Below, in pieces: positions 11,587-23,400 of a stretch of 64,000 bases of DNA (position 1 is its first letter; each line of letters begins with the position of its first letter). A model generated the notes under the pieces. It was not told the DNA's origin, made no database searches, and saw only the letters and a program-made list of their open reading frames with translations. The position numbers were made by a program, and so were the translations under genes. This stretch comes from Enterobacter dykesii (GTDB lineage: Bacteria; Pseudomonadota; Gammaproteobacteria; Enterobacterales; Enterobacteriaceae): contig NZ_CP126604.1 of the NCBI RefSeq assembly GCF_008364625.2, positions 1,674,001 through 1,738,000 on the forward strand, given 5' to 3'.

Positions 11587-11936
11587 GATTAAACCCTTAT
11601 GAACGATGAAGAGGGTATGCGTCAGTCCCGCGGACACGGGCTGGCGTCGTTTTCTATGTTAAAAATGCGCATGAAAATGCAAATGCGAAATATACGCATT
11701 GCTATTAATGCTGTAAACAGATGTGTCGACCGGAACTGAAATAATGTTTCAGCCCGTTAAAGCCTGCGAGCGGTCACTCTTCAGTCAGCTGATGAACATT
11801 CAGGAAAGAAATCGGGGGAGGAGGTTGAAAGGACAGGAGAAACTCGCTCATACTCTTGAATTGTGTCACACACCGATGCCGGGAGTGTGTTTACAGCGGA
11901 CGCATTGCGCCAGATTAAATAAAAAAGGAAAAGGTC
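11587..11936. other. Intergenic region between fhuE and hinT
   Basis: 350 bases between divergent genes. It holds an imperfect AT-rich dyad (GCAATGCG...CGCATTTGC, reverse strand) that could serve fhuE control, and the hinT ribosome site (AAAAGG). No convincing additional gene was seen; the short frame at 11723-11944 has no ribosome site or recognisable content. Confidence 0.6.
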
Positions 11937-12296
11937 ATGGCTGAAGAAACGATTTTCAGTAAAATTATCCGTCGCGAAATTCCGTCGGATATCGTCTATC
12001 AGGATGAACTGGTGACGGCTTTCCGGGATATTTCCCCTCAGGCCCCGACGCACATCCTTATCATTCCCAATATTCTGATTCCGACTGTAAACGACGTAAA
12101 AACCGAGCATGAAGTGGCGTTAGGTCGTATGCTGACGGTGGCTGCCAAAATCGCTGAACAGGAAGGGATTGCAGAAGACGGTTACCGTCTGATCATGAAC
12201 TGCAACCGTCATGGTGGGCAGGAAGTTTATCATATTCACATGCATCTGCTGGGTGGACGTCCTCTGGGGCCGATGCTGGCACATAAAGGTCTTTGA
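11937..12296 (+). CDS. hinT: Purine nucleoside phosphoramidase HinT
   Basis: HIT-family hydrolase that cleaves AMP-lysine-type phosphoramidates; also needed for D-alanine dehydrogenase activity in E. coli. 119 residues with the histidine triad [10 protein letters not shown] near the C-terminus and the N-terminal [16 protein letters not shown] signature. First gene of the hinT-ycfL-lpoB-thiK-nagZ run; ycfL starts one base after its stop. Confidence 0.96.
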   Translation: MAEETIFSKIIRREIPSDIVYQDELVTAFRDISPQAPTHILIIPNILIPTVNDVKTEHEVALGRMLTVAAKIAEQEGIAEDGYRLIMNCNRHGGQEVYHIHMHLLGGRPLGPMLAHKGL

Positions 12297-12297
12297 C

Positions 12298-12672
12298 ATG
12301 CTTAAAGGGCGTATTACAGCGCTGGTAATGGCGATGATGATTGTGGGGTGCAGCTCGCGTCCGGCGATCCCCGTGAACGATGAGCAGACGCTGGTCATGG
12401 AGTCCTCCGTGCTTGCCGCGGGGATCACGGCGCAACAGCCCGCGTTGACCATCAGTGAAATCAACTCATCTGCCTCCTCTACGCTCTTTAATGAAAGACA
12501 TGAGCCAGTGACGGTCCACTACCGTTTTTTCTGGTATGACGTAAGAGGTCTTGAAATGCATCCGCTGGAGGCGCCGCGCAGCGTCACCATTCCGGCCAGG
12601 TCGTCGGTAACGCTCTATGGCAGCGCCAACTATCTGGGTGCGCATAAGGTGAGACTTTATCTTTATCTCTGA
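12298..12672 (+). CDS. ycfL: YcfL family lipoprotein
   Basis: Predicted lipoprotein of unknown molecular function. The ATG directly after the hinT stop gives 124 residues; the longer open frame upstream lies inside hinT. The signal peptide ends in the lipobox IVGC, so lipidation would be at Cys18. The mature part is a YcfL/DUF1425-type beta domain (VTVHYRFFWYDVRGLEM). It lies directly before lpoB, another outer-membrane lipoprotein, as in E. coli. Confidence 0.9.
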   Translation: MLKGRITALVMAMMIVGCSSRPAIPVNDEQTLVMESSVLAAGITAQQPALTISEINSSASSTLFNERHEPVTVHYRFFWYDVRGLEMHPLEAPRSVTIPARSSVTLYGSANYLGAHKVRLYLYL

Positions 12673-12682
12673 GGGGTGAACC

Positions 12683-13310
12683 TTGATTAAAAATTTGAGC
12701 CGCTATGCGCTCGTGACAGCTTTCGCTCTGTTTCTTGCAGGGTGTGTGACCCGAACTGAACAGCCTGCGCCTGTGGAAGAGGCTAAACCGGGTACTGAAC
12801 AGCCGACACCGCCAACGCAGCAGCAGCCAACCGTGCCGTCTGTGCCGTCTATCCCGGCGCAGCCAGGCCCGATTGAACATCCGGACCAGACGTCACAGCC
12901 CACGCCGCGCGTGCGCCATTACGACTGGAACGGGGCAATGCAGCCGATGGTAGGCAAAATGCTGCAGGCCCAGGGCGTGACGGCGGGCAGCGTGTTGCTG
13001 GTCGACAGCGTGAACAACCGTACCAACGGTTCGCTGAACGCGGGTGAAGCCACGGAAACCCTGCGTAATGCTCTGGCTAACAACGGCAAGTTTACGCTGG
13101 TCTCGGCTCAGCAGCTCGCCGTCGCCAAACAGCAGCTGGGCCTGTCGCCGCAGGATAGCCTCGGTACCCGCAGCAAGGCGATAGGCATTGCCCGTAACGT
13201 TGGCGCACAGTATGTGCTTTATTCTAACGCCACCGGTAACGTGAATACCCCAGCCCTGCAGATGCAGCTGATGCTGGTTCAGACAGGCGAAATTATCTGG
13301 TCAGGTAAAG

Positions 13311-13330
<20 letters not shown>
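12683..13330 (+). CDS. lpoB: Penicillin-binding protein activator LpoB
   Basis: Outer-membrane lipoprotein that reaches through the periplasm to activate PBP1b (MrcB). 215 residues: signal with lipobox LAGC (Cys about 21), a flexible Pro/Gln/Glu-rich linker to about residue 75, then the globular activator domain from [13 protein letters not shown] onward. The start is TTG at 12683, 6 bases after GAGGGG. The 3' end overlaps thiK by 20 bases. Confidence 0.95.
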
Positions 13331-15172
<1,842 letters not shown>

Positions 15173-15206
15173 ACCCTCCCGGAAGGCGTAGCGTGGTGAG
15201 AAGACG

Positions 15207-15749
15207 ATGATCATCTATTTACACGGTTTTGACTCAAACAGTCCTGGTAATCATGAGAAGGTGCTGCAGCTGCAGTTTATCGATCCGGATGTACGGTTGA
15301 TCAGCTACAGCACGCGCCATCCGAAGCATGATATGCAGCATCTGCTCAAAGAGGTGGACAAGATGTTGCAGCTCAACGTCGACGATCGCCCGTTGATTTG
15401 CGGCGTGGGGCTGGGCGGCTACTGGGCGGAGCGGATTGGCTTCCTGTGCGACATTCGCCAGGTGGTGTTCAATCCTAACCTGTTCCCGAACGAGAACATG
15501 GAAGGCAAAATTGACCGTCCGGAAGAGTATGTCGATATTGCGACCAAGTGCGTGAGCAATTTCCGTGAGAAAAACCGCGACCGCTGCCTGGCGATCCTTT
15601 CCCGTAATGATGAAGCGCTCAACAGCCATCGGGCAGCTGAATTGCTGCACCATTACTATGAGATCGTCTGGGACGAAGAACAGACCCACAAGTTCAAAAA
15701 CATCTCCCCGCATCTGCAGCGAATCAAAGCGTTTAAAACGCTGGGTTAA
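15207..15749 (+). CDS. ycfP: UPF0227 esterase-like protein YcfP
   Basis: Alpha/beta-hydrolase-like protein of unproven substrate. 180 residues beginning [18 protein letters not shown]; the nucleophile-elbow position reads GVGLGGYWA rather than the usual GxSxG, so classical serine-hydrolase activity is doubtful. It follows nagZ and ends the operon at a strong terminator. Confidence 0.9.
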   Translation: MIIYLHGFDSNSPGNHEKVLQLQFIDPDVRLISYSTRHPKHDMQHLLKEVDKMLQLNVDDRPLICGVGLGGYWAERIGFLCDIRQVVFNPNLFPNENMEGKIDRPEEYVDIATKCVSNFREKNRDRCLAILSRNDEALNSHRAAELLHHYYEIVWDEEQTHKFKNISPHLQRIKAFKTLG

Positions 15750-15768
15750 CCCTATTCCCGCAGGCATC

Positions 15769-15806
15769 AAAGCCCGGCCGCGAAAGCGTACCGGGCTTTC
15801 TTTTTG
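15769..15806 (+). terminator. Rho-independent terminator after ycfP
   Basis: Stem AAAGCCCGG / CCGGGCTTT with a 14-base loop, followed by CTTTTTG; closes the hinT-ycfP transcription unit. Confidence 0.85.
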
Positions 15807-15838
15807 TCCAGAATTGTCTACTTTTAAGCCATCAAAAC

Positions 15839-15852
15839 TTGATGCATATCAA
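15839..15852 (+). promoter_or_regulatory. FNR box upstream of ndh
   Basis: TTGATGCATATCAA is a perfect match to the FNR consensus TTGAT-N4-ATCAA, about 135 bases before the ndh start. FNR is known to repress ndh in E. coli when oxygen is absent. Confidence 0.85.
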
Positions 15853-15987
15853 TTTTGGTATGACCAATGCGCCTGACGTGGTATTCTCAATGCACCTGAA
15901 TGGTTTCAGTGCTGTAACCTGTTGTTAATTAAGGGTTATTTTTATAACTTTTAATTAACAATTGGTTAATAATTTGAGGGGGTCACG

Positions 15988-17292
15988 TTGACTACGCCAT
16001 TGAAAAAGATAGTGATTGTCGGCGGTGGTGCTGGCGGGCTGGAGCTGGCTACACAGCTGGGCAAGAAGCTGGGTCGCGGTAAAAAAGCCAAAATTACGCT
16101 GGTGGATCGTAACCACAGCCACCTGTGGAAACCGCTGCTGCACGAAGTGGCGACCGGTTCTCTGGATGAGGGCGTGGACGCGCTCAGCTATCTGGCGCAC
16201 GCGCGCAACCATCATTTCCAGTTCCAACTGGGCTCGGTGGTCGACATCAACCGTGAAAGCAAAACCATCACCCTGGCAGAGCTGCGCGATGAAAAAGGGG
16301 AGCTGCTGGTTCCCGAGCGTAAACTGGCGTACGACACGCTGGTCATGGCGCTGGGCAGTACCTCCAACGACTTCAACACGCCGGGCGTGAAAGAGCACTG
16401 TATCTTCCTCGATAATCCGCACCAGGCGCGTCGTTTCCATCAGGAAATGCTGAACCTGTTCCTGAAGTACACCAATAACATGGGTGCGAACGGCAAGGTC
16501 AATATCGCGATTGTCGGCGGCGGCGCGACGGGCGTTGAGCTGTCTGCGGAGCTGCACAATGCGGTGAAGCAGCTGCACAGCTACGGTTACAAAGGGTTAA
16601 CTAACGAAGCGCTGAACGTGACGCTGGTTGAAGCCGGTGAACGCATCCTGCCTGCGCTGCCTCCGCGTATTTCCGGTGCGGCGCACAATGAGCTCACCAA
16701 ACTGGGCGTGCGGGTGCTGACGCAAACCATGGTGACCAGCGCCGACGAAGGCGGCCTGCACACCAAAGACGGCGAGTATATCAAAGCGGATCTGATGGTC
16801 TGGGCGGCTGGTATCAAAGCGCCTGACTTTATGAAAGAGATCGGCGGTCTGGAAACGAACCGCATTAACCAGCTGGTCACAGAGCCAACGCTGCAAACCA
16901 CGCGTGACCCTGAAATCTTTGCTATCGGTGACTGTGCCTCCTGCGCGCGTCCTGAAGGTGGATTCGTGCCGCCGCGCGCGCAGGCCGCTCACCAGATGGC
17001 AAGCCTGGTGCTGCACAATATTCTGGCGCAGTACAAAGGCAAGCCAATGAAAGCCTATGTCTACAAAGACCATGGTTCACTGGTGTCACTTTCAAACTTC
17101 TCTACCGTCGGCAGCCTGATGGGCAACCTGATGCGCGGCTCAATGATGGTAGAGGGGCGTATTGCCCGCTTCGTGTATATCTCCCTGTACCGCATGCACC
17201 AGATTGCGCTGCACGGCTACTTCAAAACCGGACTGATGATGCTGGTGGGCAGAATCAACCGCGTGATCCGTCCGCGTCTGAAGCTGCACTAA
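15988..17292 (+). CDS. ndh: Type II NADH:quinone dehydrogenase Ndh
   Basis: Membrane-bound, non-proton-pumping NADH:ubiquinone oxidoreductase used mainly in aerobic growth. 434 residues, the E. coli length, with the FAD-binding [10 protein letters not shown] near the N-terminus and the NADH-binding [14 protein letters not shown] at about 178. The C-terminal amphipathic segment ([15 protein letters not shown]) attaches it to the inner membrane. The start is TTG at 15988, after GAGGGGG. Repression by FNR is likely from the box upstream. Confidence 0.97.
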   Translation: MTTPLKKIVIVGGGAGGLELATQLGKKLGRGKKAKITLVDRNHSHLWKPLLHEVATGSLDEGVDALSYLAHARNHHFQFQLGSVVDINRESKTITLAELRDEKGELLVPERKLAYDTLVMALGSTSNDFNTPGVKEHCIFLDNPHQARRFHQEMLNLFLKYTNNMGANGKVNIAIVGGGATGVELSAELHNAVKQLHSYGYKGLTNEALNVTLVEAGERILPALPPRISGAAHNELTKLGVRVLTQTMVTSADEGGLHTKDGEYIKADLMVWAAGIKAPDFMKEIGGLETNRINQLVTEPTLQTTRDPEIFAIGDCASCARPEGGFVPPRAQAAHQMASLVLHNILAQYKGKPMKAYVYKDHGSLVSLSNFSTVGSLMGNLMRGSMMVEGRIARFVYISLYRMHQIALHGYFKTGLMMLVGRINRVIRPRLKLH

Positions 17293-17298
17293 TCTTTC

Positions 17299-17330
17299 AC
17301 TCCCTCCGGGCCCTCCGGAGGGATTTTTTA
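17299..17330 (+). terminator. Rho-independent terminator after ndh
   Basis: Hairpin built from CCCTCCGG and CCGGAGGG with T6 after it, 10 bases past the ndh stop. Confidence 0.85.
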
Positions 17331-17485
17331 GCATATCATGCTGCGCATCACAGAATGAGTGCTTAAGAGTTCTCCTAAATACAATATATCTCCTCTCAAC
17401 GCTCCTTTTTTGATCCTTTATCTGATTGGCGAAGTGCGGCCTCCATTGCAGAATTGTTACCAATAGCAACAAAGGAGGAAGTCCC

Positions 17486-18025
17486 GTGAATAAATCAATG
17501 TTGGCGGGTATAGGGATTGGCGTCGCGGCTGCGTTAGGTGTGGCTGCCGTTGCCAGTCTCAACGTATTAGATCGCGGCCCGCAGTATGCACAGGTGGTTT
17601 CTGCTACACCGATTAAAGAAACCGTGAAAACCCCTCGTCAGGAGTGCCGCAACGTCTCCGTGACGCACCGTCGTCCGGTGCAGGATGAAAACCGCATTGC
17701 CGGTTCTGTTCTGGGTGCGGTAGCGGGTGGCGTGATTGGTCACCAGTTTGGCGGCGGCCGGGGTAAAGACGTAGCGACCGTGGTCGGCGCGCTGGGTGGC
17801 GGCTATGCCGGTAACCAGGTGCAGGGCGCGATGCAGGATAATGATACCTACACCACGACTCAGCAACGCTGCAAAACCGTCTATGACAAGTCGGAAAAAA
17901 TGCTGGGCTATGACGTGACGTACAAAATTGGCGATCAGCAGGGCAAAATCCGCATGGATAAAGACCCGGGCACGCAAATTCCACTGGATGGAAACGGCCA
18001 GCTGGTTCTGAATAACAAAGTGTAA
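17486..18025 (+). CDS. ycfJ: Glycine-zipper envelope protein YcfJ
   Basis: Envelope protein of the glycine-zipper 2TM family; role unproven. GTG at 17486 after AAAGGAGGAA gives 179 residues, the E. coli length; the upstream part of the open frame has no support. It has an N-terminal membrane/signal segment at 3-25 and a glycine-zipper region (VLGAVAGGVIGHQFGGGRGKD) of about 45 residues, then a beta-rich C-terminal domain with paired Cys. It is single between two terminators. Confidence 0.9.
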   Translation: MNKSMLAGIGIGVAAALGVAAVASLNVLDRGPQYAQVVSATPIKETVKTPRQECRNVSVTHRRPVQDENRIAGSVLGAVAGGVIGHQFGGGRGKDVATVVGALGGGYAGNQVQGAMQDNDTYTTTQQRCKTVYDKSEKMLGYDVTYKIGDQQGKIRMDKDPGTQIPLDGNGQLVLNNKV

Positions 18026-18045
18026 AAAAGAAGTTCTCTGAATTT

Positions 18046-18080
18046 AGCTCCTCATGCGCTCAGGCTGAGGAGCTTTTTTT
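18046..18080 (+). terminator. Terminator between ycfJ and comR
   Basis: Perfect hairpin AGCTCCTCA...TGAGGAGCT with T7 on the + strand. It sits between the convergent ycfJ and comR. Confidence 0.9.
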
Positions 18081-18083
18081 GCG

Positions 18084-18719
18084 TCAGATTTTCAGTAGCT
18101 CGGGCCACAGCCGCAGCGTGGTTTCGCTAATATTCTGCAGTTTTTCCAGCGTGGCCCCTTCACGGGCGCTGATTGACATCCCCTGCAAAATACAGCTCAG
18201 GTATTGCGCCAGAAGCTGAGGATTGCATTGCGCGGGGATTTCACCGCGCTGCTGGCGCTGAGCCAGAAATGCGCTGAGGGTCTCCTCCTGCATCGCATGC
18301 CGCGACTTCACCGTATTGGCAATCTCTTTGGAGGACGCCGCAAGGGTGGCAGAGGTGTTAATCATAAAGCAGCCCGCAGGCGTATCTTTACTGGTGAAGC
18401 AGGTCGCGACGGCGGTGAAATAGTCCCGAAGCGCCTGTTCAACGCTTTTCTCTTCGCAGAACAGCTGGGCTTCGTGTTTCGCCGCAAAGCGCGAAATGTA
18501 TCTGTCCAGAACCGCCCTGAACAGCCCCTCTTTATTGGTAAATTCGGCATACAGCGTCGGCGCTTTGGCTCCGGTGGCTTCTACCAGATCGGAAAGCGAG
18601 GTTGCTTCATACCCATGTTGCCAGAAGAGAGTCATGGCCTTATCAAGCGCTGCATCCCTGTCAAACACTTTTGGTCGGCCACGGCTTTTCTTCGCACAAC
18701 TCGTGACGTCGGTTGTCAT
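18084..18719 (-). CDS. comR: TetR-type copper-responsive repressor ComR
   Basis: TetR-family repressor; in E. coli (YcfQ) it represses the divergent gene bhsA/comC and is relieved by copper. 211 residues; the N-terminal HTH is typical (KSRGRPKVFDRDAALDKAM...LVEATGAKAPTLYAEFTNKEGLF), and the C-terminal ligand domain contains CFTSKDTPAGCFMIN. Divergent pairing with bhsA across 244 bases is conserved, which supports the same regulatory circuit. Confidence 0.92.
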   Translation of the reverse strand: MTTDVTSCAKKSRGRPKVFDRDAALDKAMTLFWQHGYEATSLSDLVEATGAKAPTLYAEFTNKEGLFRAVLDRYISRFAAKHEAQLFCEEKSVEQALRDYFTAVATCFTSKDTPAGCFMINTSATLAASSKEIANTVKSRHAMQEETLSAFLAQRQQRGEIPAQCNPQLLAQYLSCILQGMSISAREGATLEKLQNISETTLRLWPELLKI

Positions 18720-18875
18720 TTGCCGTTGGTCCTCTGTTGGTTTGGTGAATGACCATTATAAAAATAAACGCAACCCACCACCAGTGCAGAATGCTTAAAA
18801 ATAAATTAATCATATATGTATGAAAAATAACAATTTTAAAATTAAGTTAACGCTCGTTATAAAATTATGTTGACG

Positions 18876-18891
18876 TGTGACCTGTATCACA
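18876..18891 (+). promoter_or_regulatory. CRP-type site in the comR-bhsA intergenic region
   Basis: TGTGACCTGTATCACA matches the CRP consensus half-sites TGTGA and TCACA exactly with a 6-base spacer. It lies 73 bases before the bhsA start, a placement that fits activation of bhsA. No experimental link is claimed. Confidence 0.7.
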
Positions 18892-18963
18892 TTTATGATT
18901 TACCTATCGATCGTTAACTAAATGATTAACGACCTCCAAATTCATCTGCTAAAGGTAAACATC

Positions 18964-19221
18964 ATGAAAAACGTAAAAACTCTCATCGCTGCCGCTGTCC
19001 TGAGTTCACTCTCTTTCGCAAGCTTTGCTGCTGTACAGGTGCAATCCACCCCTGCTGACCAGCACAAAGTCGGGACAATCTCTGCCTCTGCCGGTACTAA
19101 CCTGGGTTCCCTGGAAGATCAGCTGGCGCAAAAAGCGCAAGAGATGGGTGCAAAATCTTACCGCATCACCTCAGTGACCGGTCCTAACACTCTGCACGGC
19201 ACTGCGGTCATCTACAAATAA
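18964..19221 (+). CDS. bhsA: Stress protein BhsA (YhcN/DUF1471 family)
   Basis: Small exported protein that in E. coli lowers outer-membrane copper permeability and affects biofilm and stress resistance. The ATG at 18964 gives 85 residues, the E. coli length; signal peptide about 1-22 ending SFA, then a single YhcN domain (GTISASAGTNLGSLEDQLAQ...SYRITSVTGPNTLHGTAVIYK). It diverges from its probable repressor gene comR and ends at a strong terminator. Confidence 0.94.
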   Translation: MKNVKTLIAAAVLSSLSFASFAAVQVQSTPADQHKVGTISASAGTNLGSLEDQLAQKAQEMGAKSYRITSVTGPNTLHGTAVIYK

Positions 19222-19255
19222 GCCGCGCATAAACCCTCATTTATGCCACTGCAAT

Positions 19256-19287
19256 AAAAAACGCCCTGCTGAGCAGGGCGTTTTTTT
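19256..19287 (+). terminator. Bidirectional terminator between bhsA and ldtC
   Basis: A-run, then hairpin ACGCCCTGC-TGA-GCAGGGCGT, then T7. Symmetric tracts suit both bhsA (+) and convergent ldtC (-). Confidence 0.92.
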
Positions 19288-19296
19288 ATTTCTGAT

Positions 19297-20268
19297 TTAC
19301 ATCGACTGCTGGACGACATCGTGATGCCGGGTGACATCGGTCGGCATACCTGACCGGGCTTCCATCGCACGTTCCATCACCACGCTGTTGGTATTCGCAT
19401 TCGTTTTGAAGCTTACCATCGCGGCATTTAGATTAATGGGCAGCGTCTGCGGATCGTCGCCAATGTTTTTTGATAACGGCTGATGAATCTCAACCAGCCG
19501 CACGCCGCCCGGCTCCTCAGAAACCTTAATCGGCGTATTGATAATATTCACTTTGGTACCCGGCGTAACGACGTTAAACAGCGTTTTGATATCGTCATCG
19601 CGCAGACGAATACAGCCGGAGCTGACGCGCATGCCGATGCCAAAGTCCGCATTCGTTCCGTGCAGCAGGTAGACGCCGCCGTATGCCGCGAGGCGTATCG
19701 CGTGGTGCCCCATCGGGTTATCCGGACCAGCCGGCACCACGGCAGGAAGATCGATCCCCTGGGCCTTATAGCGGGCGCGAATGTTGGCCGTCGGGGTCCA
19801 CGTTGGATTCGCACGTTTATCCGAGACGGTGGTGACCATCGTCGGCGTCAGGGTGTCGCCGCCCAGCTGACCAATACCGATAGGGTAGACGGTGACTTCA
19901 TTTTTACCCGGCGGGTAATAGTACAGACGCAGTTCGGCCAGGTTTATCACCATCCCCTCGCGCGGGGCGTCCGGCAGGATGGTCTGTAACGGGATGGTCA
20001 GTACGCTCCCCGCGCGCGGGACATACGGATCGACGCCGGGGTTCGCCTGCAGCAAGGCCAGAAAACCGACGTTATATTTTTTGGCAATCGCTTCCAGTGA
20101 ACCACCATTATTTTCAACGACATGAAAGCGGTTTTCACCCACCACCTTGCTGCCGGGAGGGGGAAGGGGCCAGGTATTTGCCCGGGCGGGAAGCGCAACC
20201 GCGACGGTGGCTGCCAGCGCAAACAGGGTCATCCAGCGAGTAAAACGCGAAGAGGTCATCATCACCAT
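19297..20268 (-). CDS. ldtC: L,D-transpeptidase LdtC (YcfS)
   Basis: Periplasmic YkuD-type transpeptidase that attaches Braun lipoprotein to peptidoglycan. 323 residues: signal peptide to about residue 30 (LPARA), a LysM-like segment (FHVVENNGGSLEAIAKKYNVGF) around 48-92, then the YkuD domain with the catalytic motif HGTNADFG...SSGCIRL. The start may be at any of three clustered Met codons (MVMM). It is reverse strand, between terminators, and likely a single-gene unit. Confidence 0.95.
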   Translation of the reverse strand: MVMMTSSRFTRWMTLFALAATVAVALPARANTWPLPPPGSKVVGENRFHVVENNGGSLEAIAKKYNVGFLALLQANPGVDPYVPRAGSVLTIPLQTILPDAPREGMVINLAELRLYYYPPGKNEVTVYPIGIGQLGGDTLTPTMVTTVSDKRANPTWTPTANIRARYKAQGIDLPAVVPAGPDNPMGHHAIRLAAYGGVYLLHGTNADFGIGMRVSSGCIRLRDDDIKTLFNVVTPGTKVNIINTPIKVSEEPGGVRLVEIHQPLSKNIGDDPQTLPINLNAAMVSFKTNANTNSVVMERAMEARSGMPTDVTRHHDVVQQSM

Positions 20269-20374
20269 AATCCATATAAATGATAAGGTTATTGTTTTAT
20301 AAGACGTTAAACATAATTATGGCGAATGGGTATGTCGGGAAGATCGGGTGAAGTGCAAAGAGTTTGTAAATTGT

Positions 20375-20402
20375 CCCCCCGTAGCGCTGGGCTAACGGGG
20401 GG
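20375..20402 (-). terminator. Probable terminator after mfd
   Basis: Hairpin CCCCCCGTTAGC...GCTACGGGGGG read on the reverse strand, just beyond the mfd stop. The following tract (ACAATTT) is weak in U, so efficiency is uncertain. Confidence 0.6.
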
Positions 20403-20410
20403 AAGGGAGG

Positions 20411-23400
20411 TTATGCGATCGCGTTCTCTTCCAGCTGGCGCATAAAGTTACGCACCCAGTCCATACGGGTTTTGCGCTCCGTCAGCTCCTGGGTAAATTT
20501 CAGACGGGTTGGACCATCCAGACGGAAATGCTGCGGCTGTTTTTGCAGCAGGCCGATCAGCCACATCGGGTTGACGTGATTCTTCTCGCCGAATTCAATC
20601 ACGCCGCCTTTTTCATTGCCTTCGAGCTTGCGGATCCCCAGCTTTTGCGCCTGCTGGCGCAGCCTCGCGATATCCAGCAGATTTCGCGCCGCATCGGGCA
20701 GCAGGCCAAAGCGGTCGATCAGCTCCACCTTAATCTCTTCCAGCTCATTCTCCTTCTTCGCGCTGGCGATGCGCTTGTAGAACGACAGTCGGGTATTCAC
20801 GTCCGGAATGAAATCGTCCGGCAGCAGGGAAGGCATACGCAGCTCAACCTCGGTCTGCTGGCTGGTGAGATCTTCCAGCGACGGCTCGCGTCCGGCCTTC
20901 AGGGCATCAACCGCGTTTTCCAGCAGCTCCATATAGAGCGAGAAGCCAATGGTCTCCATGGAGCCGCTCTGGTCTTCACCCAGCAGCTCGCCGGCACCGC
21001 GGATCTCGAGATCGTGCGTGGCCAGCGCAAAGCCTGCGCCGAGGTCTTCCAGCGAGGCGATGGCTTCCAGACGCTTTTGCGCGTCGGTGGTCATCGCTTT
21101 CGGATGCGGCGTCAGCAGCCAGGCGTATGCCTGATGGTGCGAACGCCCGACGCGGCCGCGCAGCTGGTGAAGCTGAGCCAGACCAAAGTGATCCGCACGC
21201 TCAATGATGATGGTGTTCGCCGTCGGAATGTCGATCCCGGTTTCAATGATGGTGGTGCACACCAGCACGTTAAAGCGCTGGTGGTGGAAGTCGTTCATCA
21301 CCCGTTCCAGCTCGCGCTCGCGCATCTGCCCGTGACCGATAGCGATGCGTGCTTCCGGCACCAGCTCCGCCAGCCTGTCCGCCGCTTTCTGGATGTTTTC
21401 CACATCATTATAGAGATAGTAGACCTGACCTCCGCGCAGCACTTCACGCAGAATAGCTTCCCGCACCACCAGATTATCGTACTCGCGGACGAAGGTTTTC
21501 ACCGCCAGACGGCGCGCCGGCGGCGTGGCGATAATCGACAGATCGCGCATGCCGCTCATCGCCATGTTTAGGGTTCGCGGGATCGGCGTCGCGGTCAGGG
21601 TCAGGATATCGACGTCGGCGCGCATCGCTTTGATGCGCTCTTTATGACGCACCCCGAAGCGGTGCTCTTCATCGACGATCAGCAGCCCCAAATCTTTCCA
21701 CTTCACGTCGCTTTGCAGCAGCTTGTGGGTGCCGATCAGAATATCGATTTTGCCCTCGCTGGCCTGTTCGAGGATCTGCGTCTGCTCTTTGGTGCTGCGA
21801 AAACGCGACAGCATCTCGATGCGTACCGGCCAGTTGGCGAAGCGGTCGCGGAAGTTGTCGAAGTGCTGCTGAGCGAGCAGGGTGGTCGGCACCAGCACCG
21901 CCACCTGCTTGTTGTTTTCCACTGCAAGGAAGGCGGCGCGCATCGCCACTTCGGTTTTGCCGAAGCCGACGTCCCCGCAGACTAAGCGGTCCATTGCCAG
22001 CGGCTGGCACATGTCGCTCAGCACGGCGTTGATGGCCTGGGCCTGATCCGGCGTGGTTTCAAACGGGAAGCTGTCGCAGAACAGCTGGTACTGTTCTTTA
22101 TCGTGCTTAAAGGCGAAGCCCTGTTTGGCCGCGCGCTGGGCGTAGATATCCAGCAGCTCGGCCGCCACGTCGCGCACTTTTTCCGCCGCCTTCTGGCGCG
22201 CGCGCGCCCAGGCATCGCCGCCCAGCTTGTGCAGCGGCGCATTCTCTTCGGCACCGCCCGCGTAGCGGCTGATCAGATGCAGGGAGGAGACCGGAACATA
22301 CAGTTTGGCGTCGTTGGCGTAGGTCAGCATCAGGTATTCACCTTTAATGCCGCCCGCTTCCAGCGTGGTCATCCCCTGATAGCGCCCAACGCCGTGTTCC
22401 AGGTGAACAATCGGCTGGCCCGGGTGCAGCTCGGCCAGGTTACGGATCAGCGTGTCCGGGTTGATGGTCCGACGGCTGTCCTGACGGCGGCGCGCGACGC
22501 GCTCACCCAGCAGGTCGCTTTCGCAAATCAGCGCCAGGTTGTTGAGCGTGTCGATGAACCCGTGCTCGGCGGCGCCAATCATCAGGTAACGACCGTTTCC
22601 GGTCGCTTCGCTCAGACGCAGGATGCGCTTCGGCGCTACCTTAATGCGTCCCAGCAGCTCACCTAACGCTTCGCGGCGGCCTTCACTCTCAACGGAGAAC
22701 ACCACCGGGCCGGTAAAGGACTCGAGGAACTTGCGCAGATTATCCAGCGGGGACTTCTGCTGCGCCTGAACGGCCAGGTCCGGCAGCGTCCGGAAGGCGA
22801 GGTTGGTGTTGGCGGCCTTATCGGCAAGCGAATCGGTTTTCAGCTGCATGCGCGGCCAGCGCTTCAGCTCGGCGTTGAGCTCGTCGGTGCGCAGCCACAG
22901 CGCTTCCGGTGGCAGCAGCGGACGCATCGGGTCAACGCCGCGATTTTCGAAACGGGCGCGGGTTTCGCTTTCAAAGCGGCTGGCGCTGGCGTCGATATCC
23001 CCGGTGTTAACAATCAGCGTATTCGCCGGGAAGTAGCTGAACAGGGCAGGCAGCGGCTCGTTGAAGAACAGCGGCTGCCAGTATTCGATCCCGGCAGGCA
23101 GCGTGCCTTTGCTGACCTGCTGATAAATATGTTCCGCGTCGCGCTTCACCTCGAACCTATCGCGCCACTGGCTGCGGAACAGCTCGATAGCGGTTTTGTC
23201 CGTGGGGAACTCATGCGCGGGCAGTAAATTGATGGACTCCACTTCCTCCAGCGTGCGCTGCGTGTCGGCGTCGAATACGCGCAGGCTGTCGATTTCATCA
23301 TCAAAGAAATCCAGACGATACGGCTGGTCGCTGCCCATCGGGTAAAGGTCGAGCAGCGCGCCGCGGGTCGCGTATTCCCCGTGCTCCATCACCTGGTCGA

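Noticed and set aside
11660..11710. Possible Fur box before fhuE
   Set aside because: The dyad GCAATGCG...CGCATTTGC does not match the Fur consensus GATAATGATAATCATTATC well enough.
11723..11944. A 73-codon frame before hinT
   Set aside because: No ribosome site and it runs into the hinT start in a different frame.
20528..21571. A 347-codon forward open frame opposite mfd
   Set aside because: Shadow frame inside a fully conserved 1148-residue gene.
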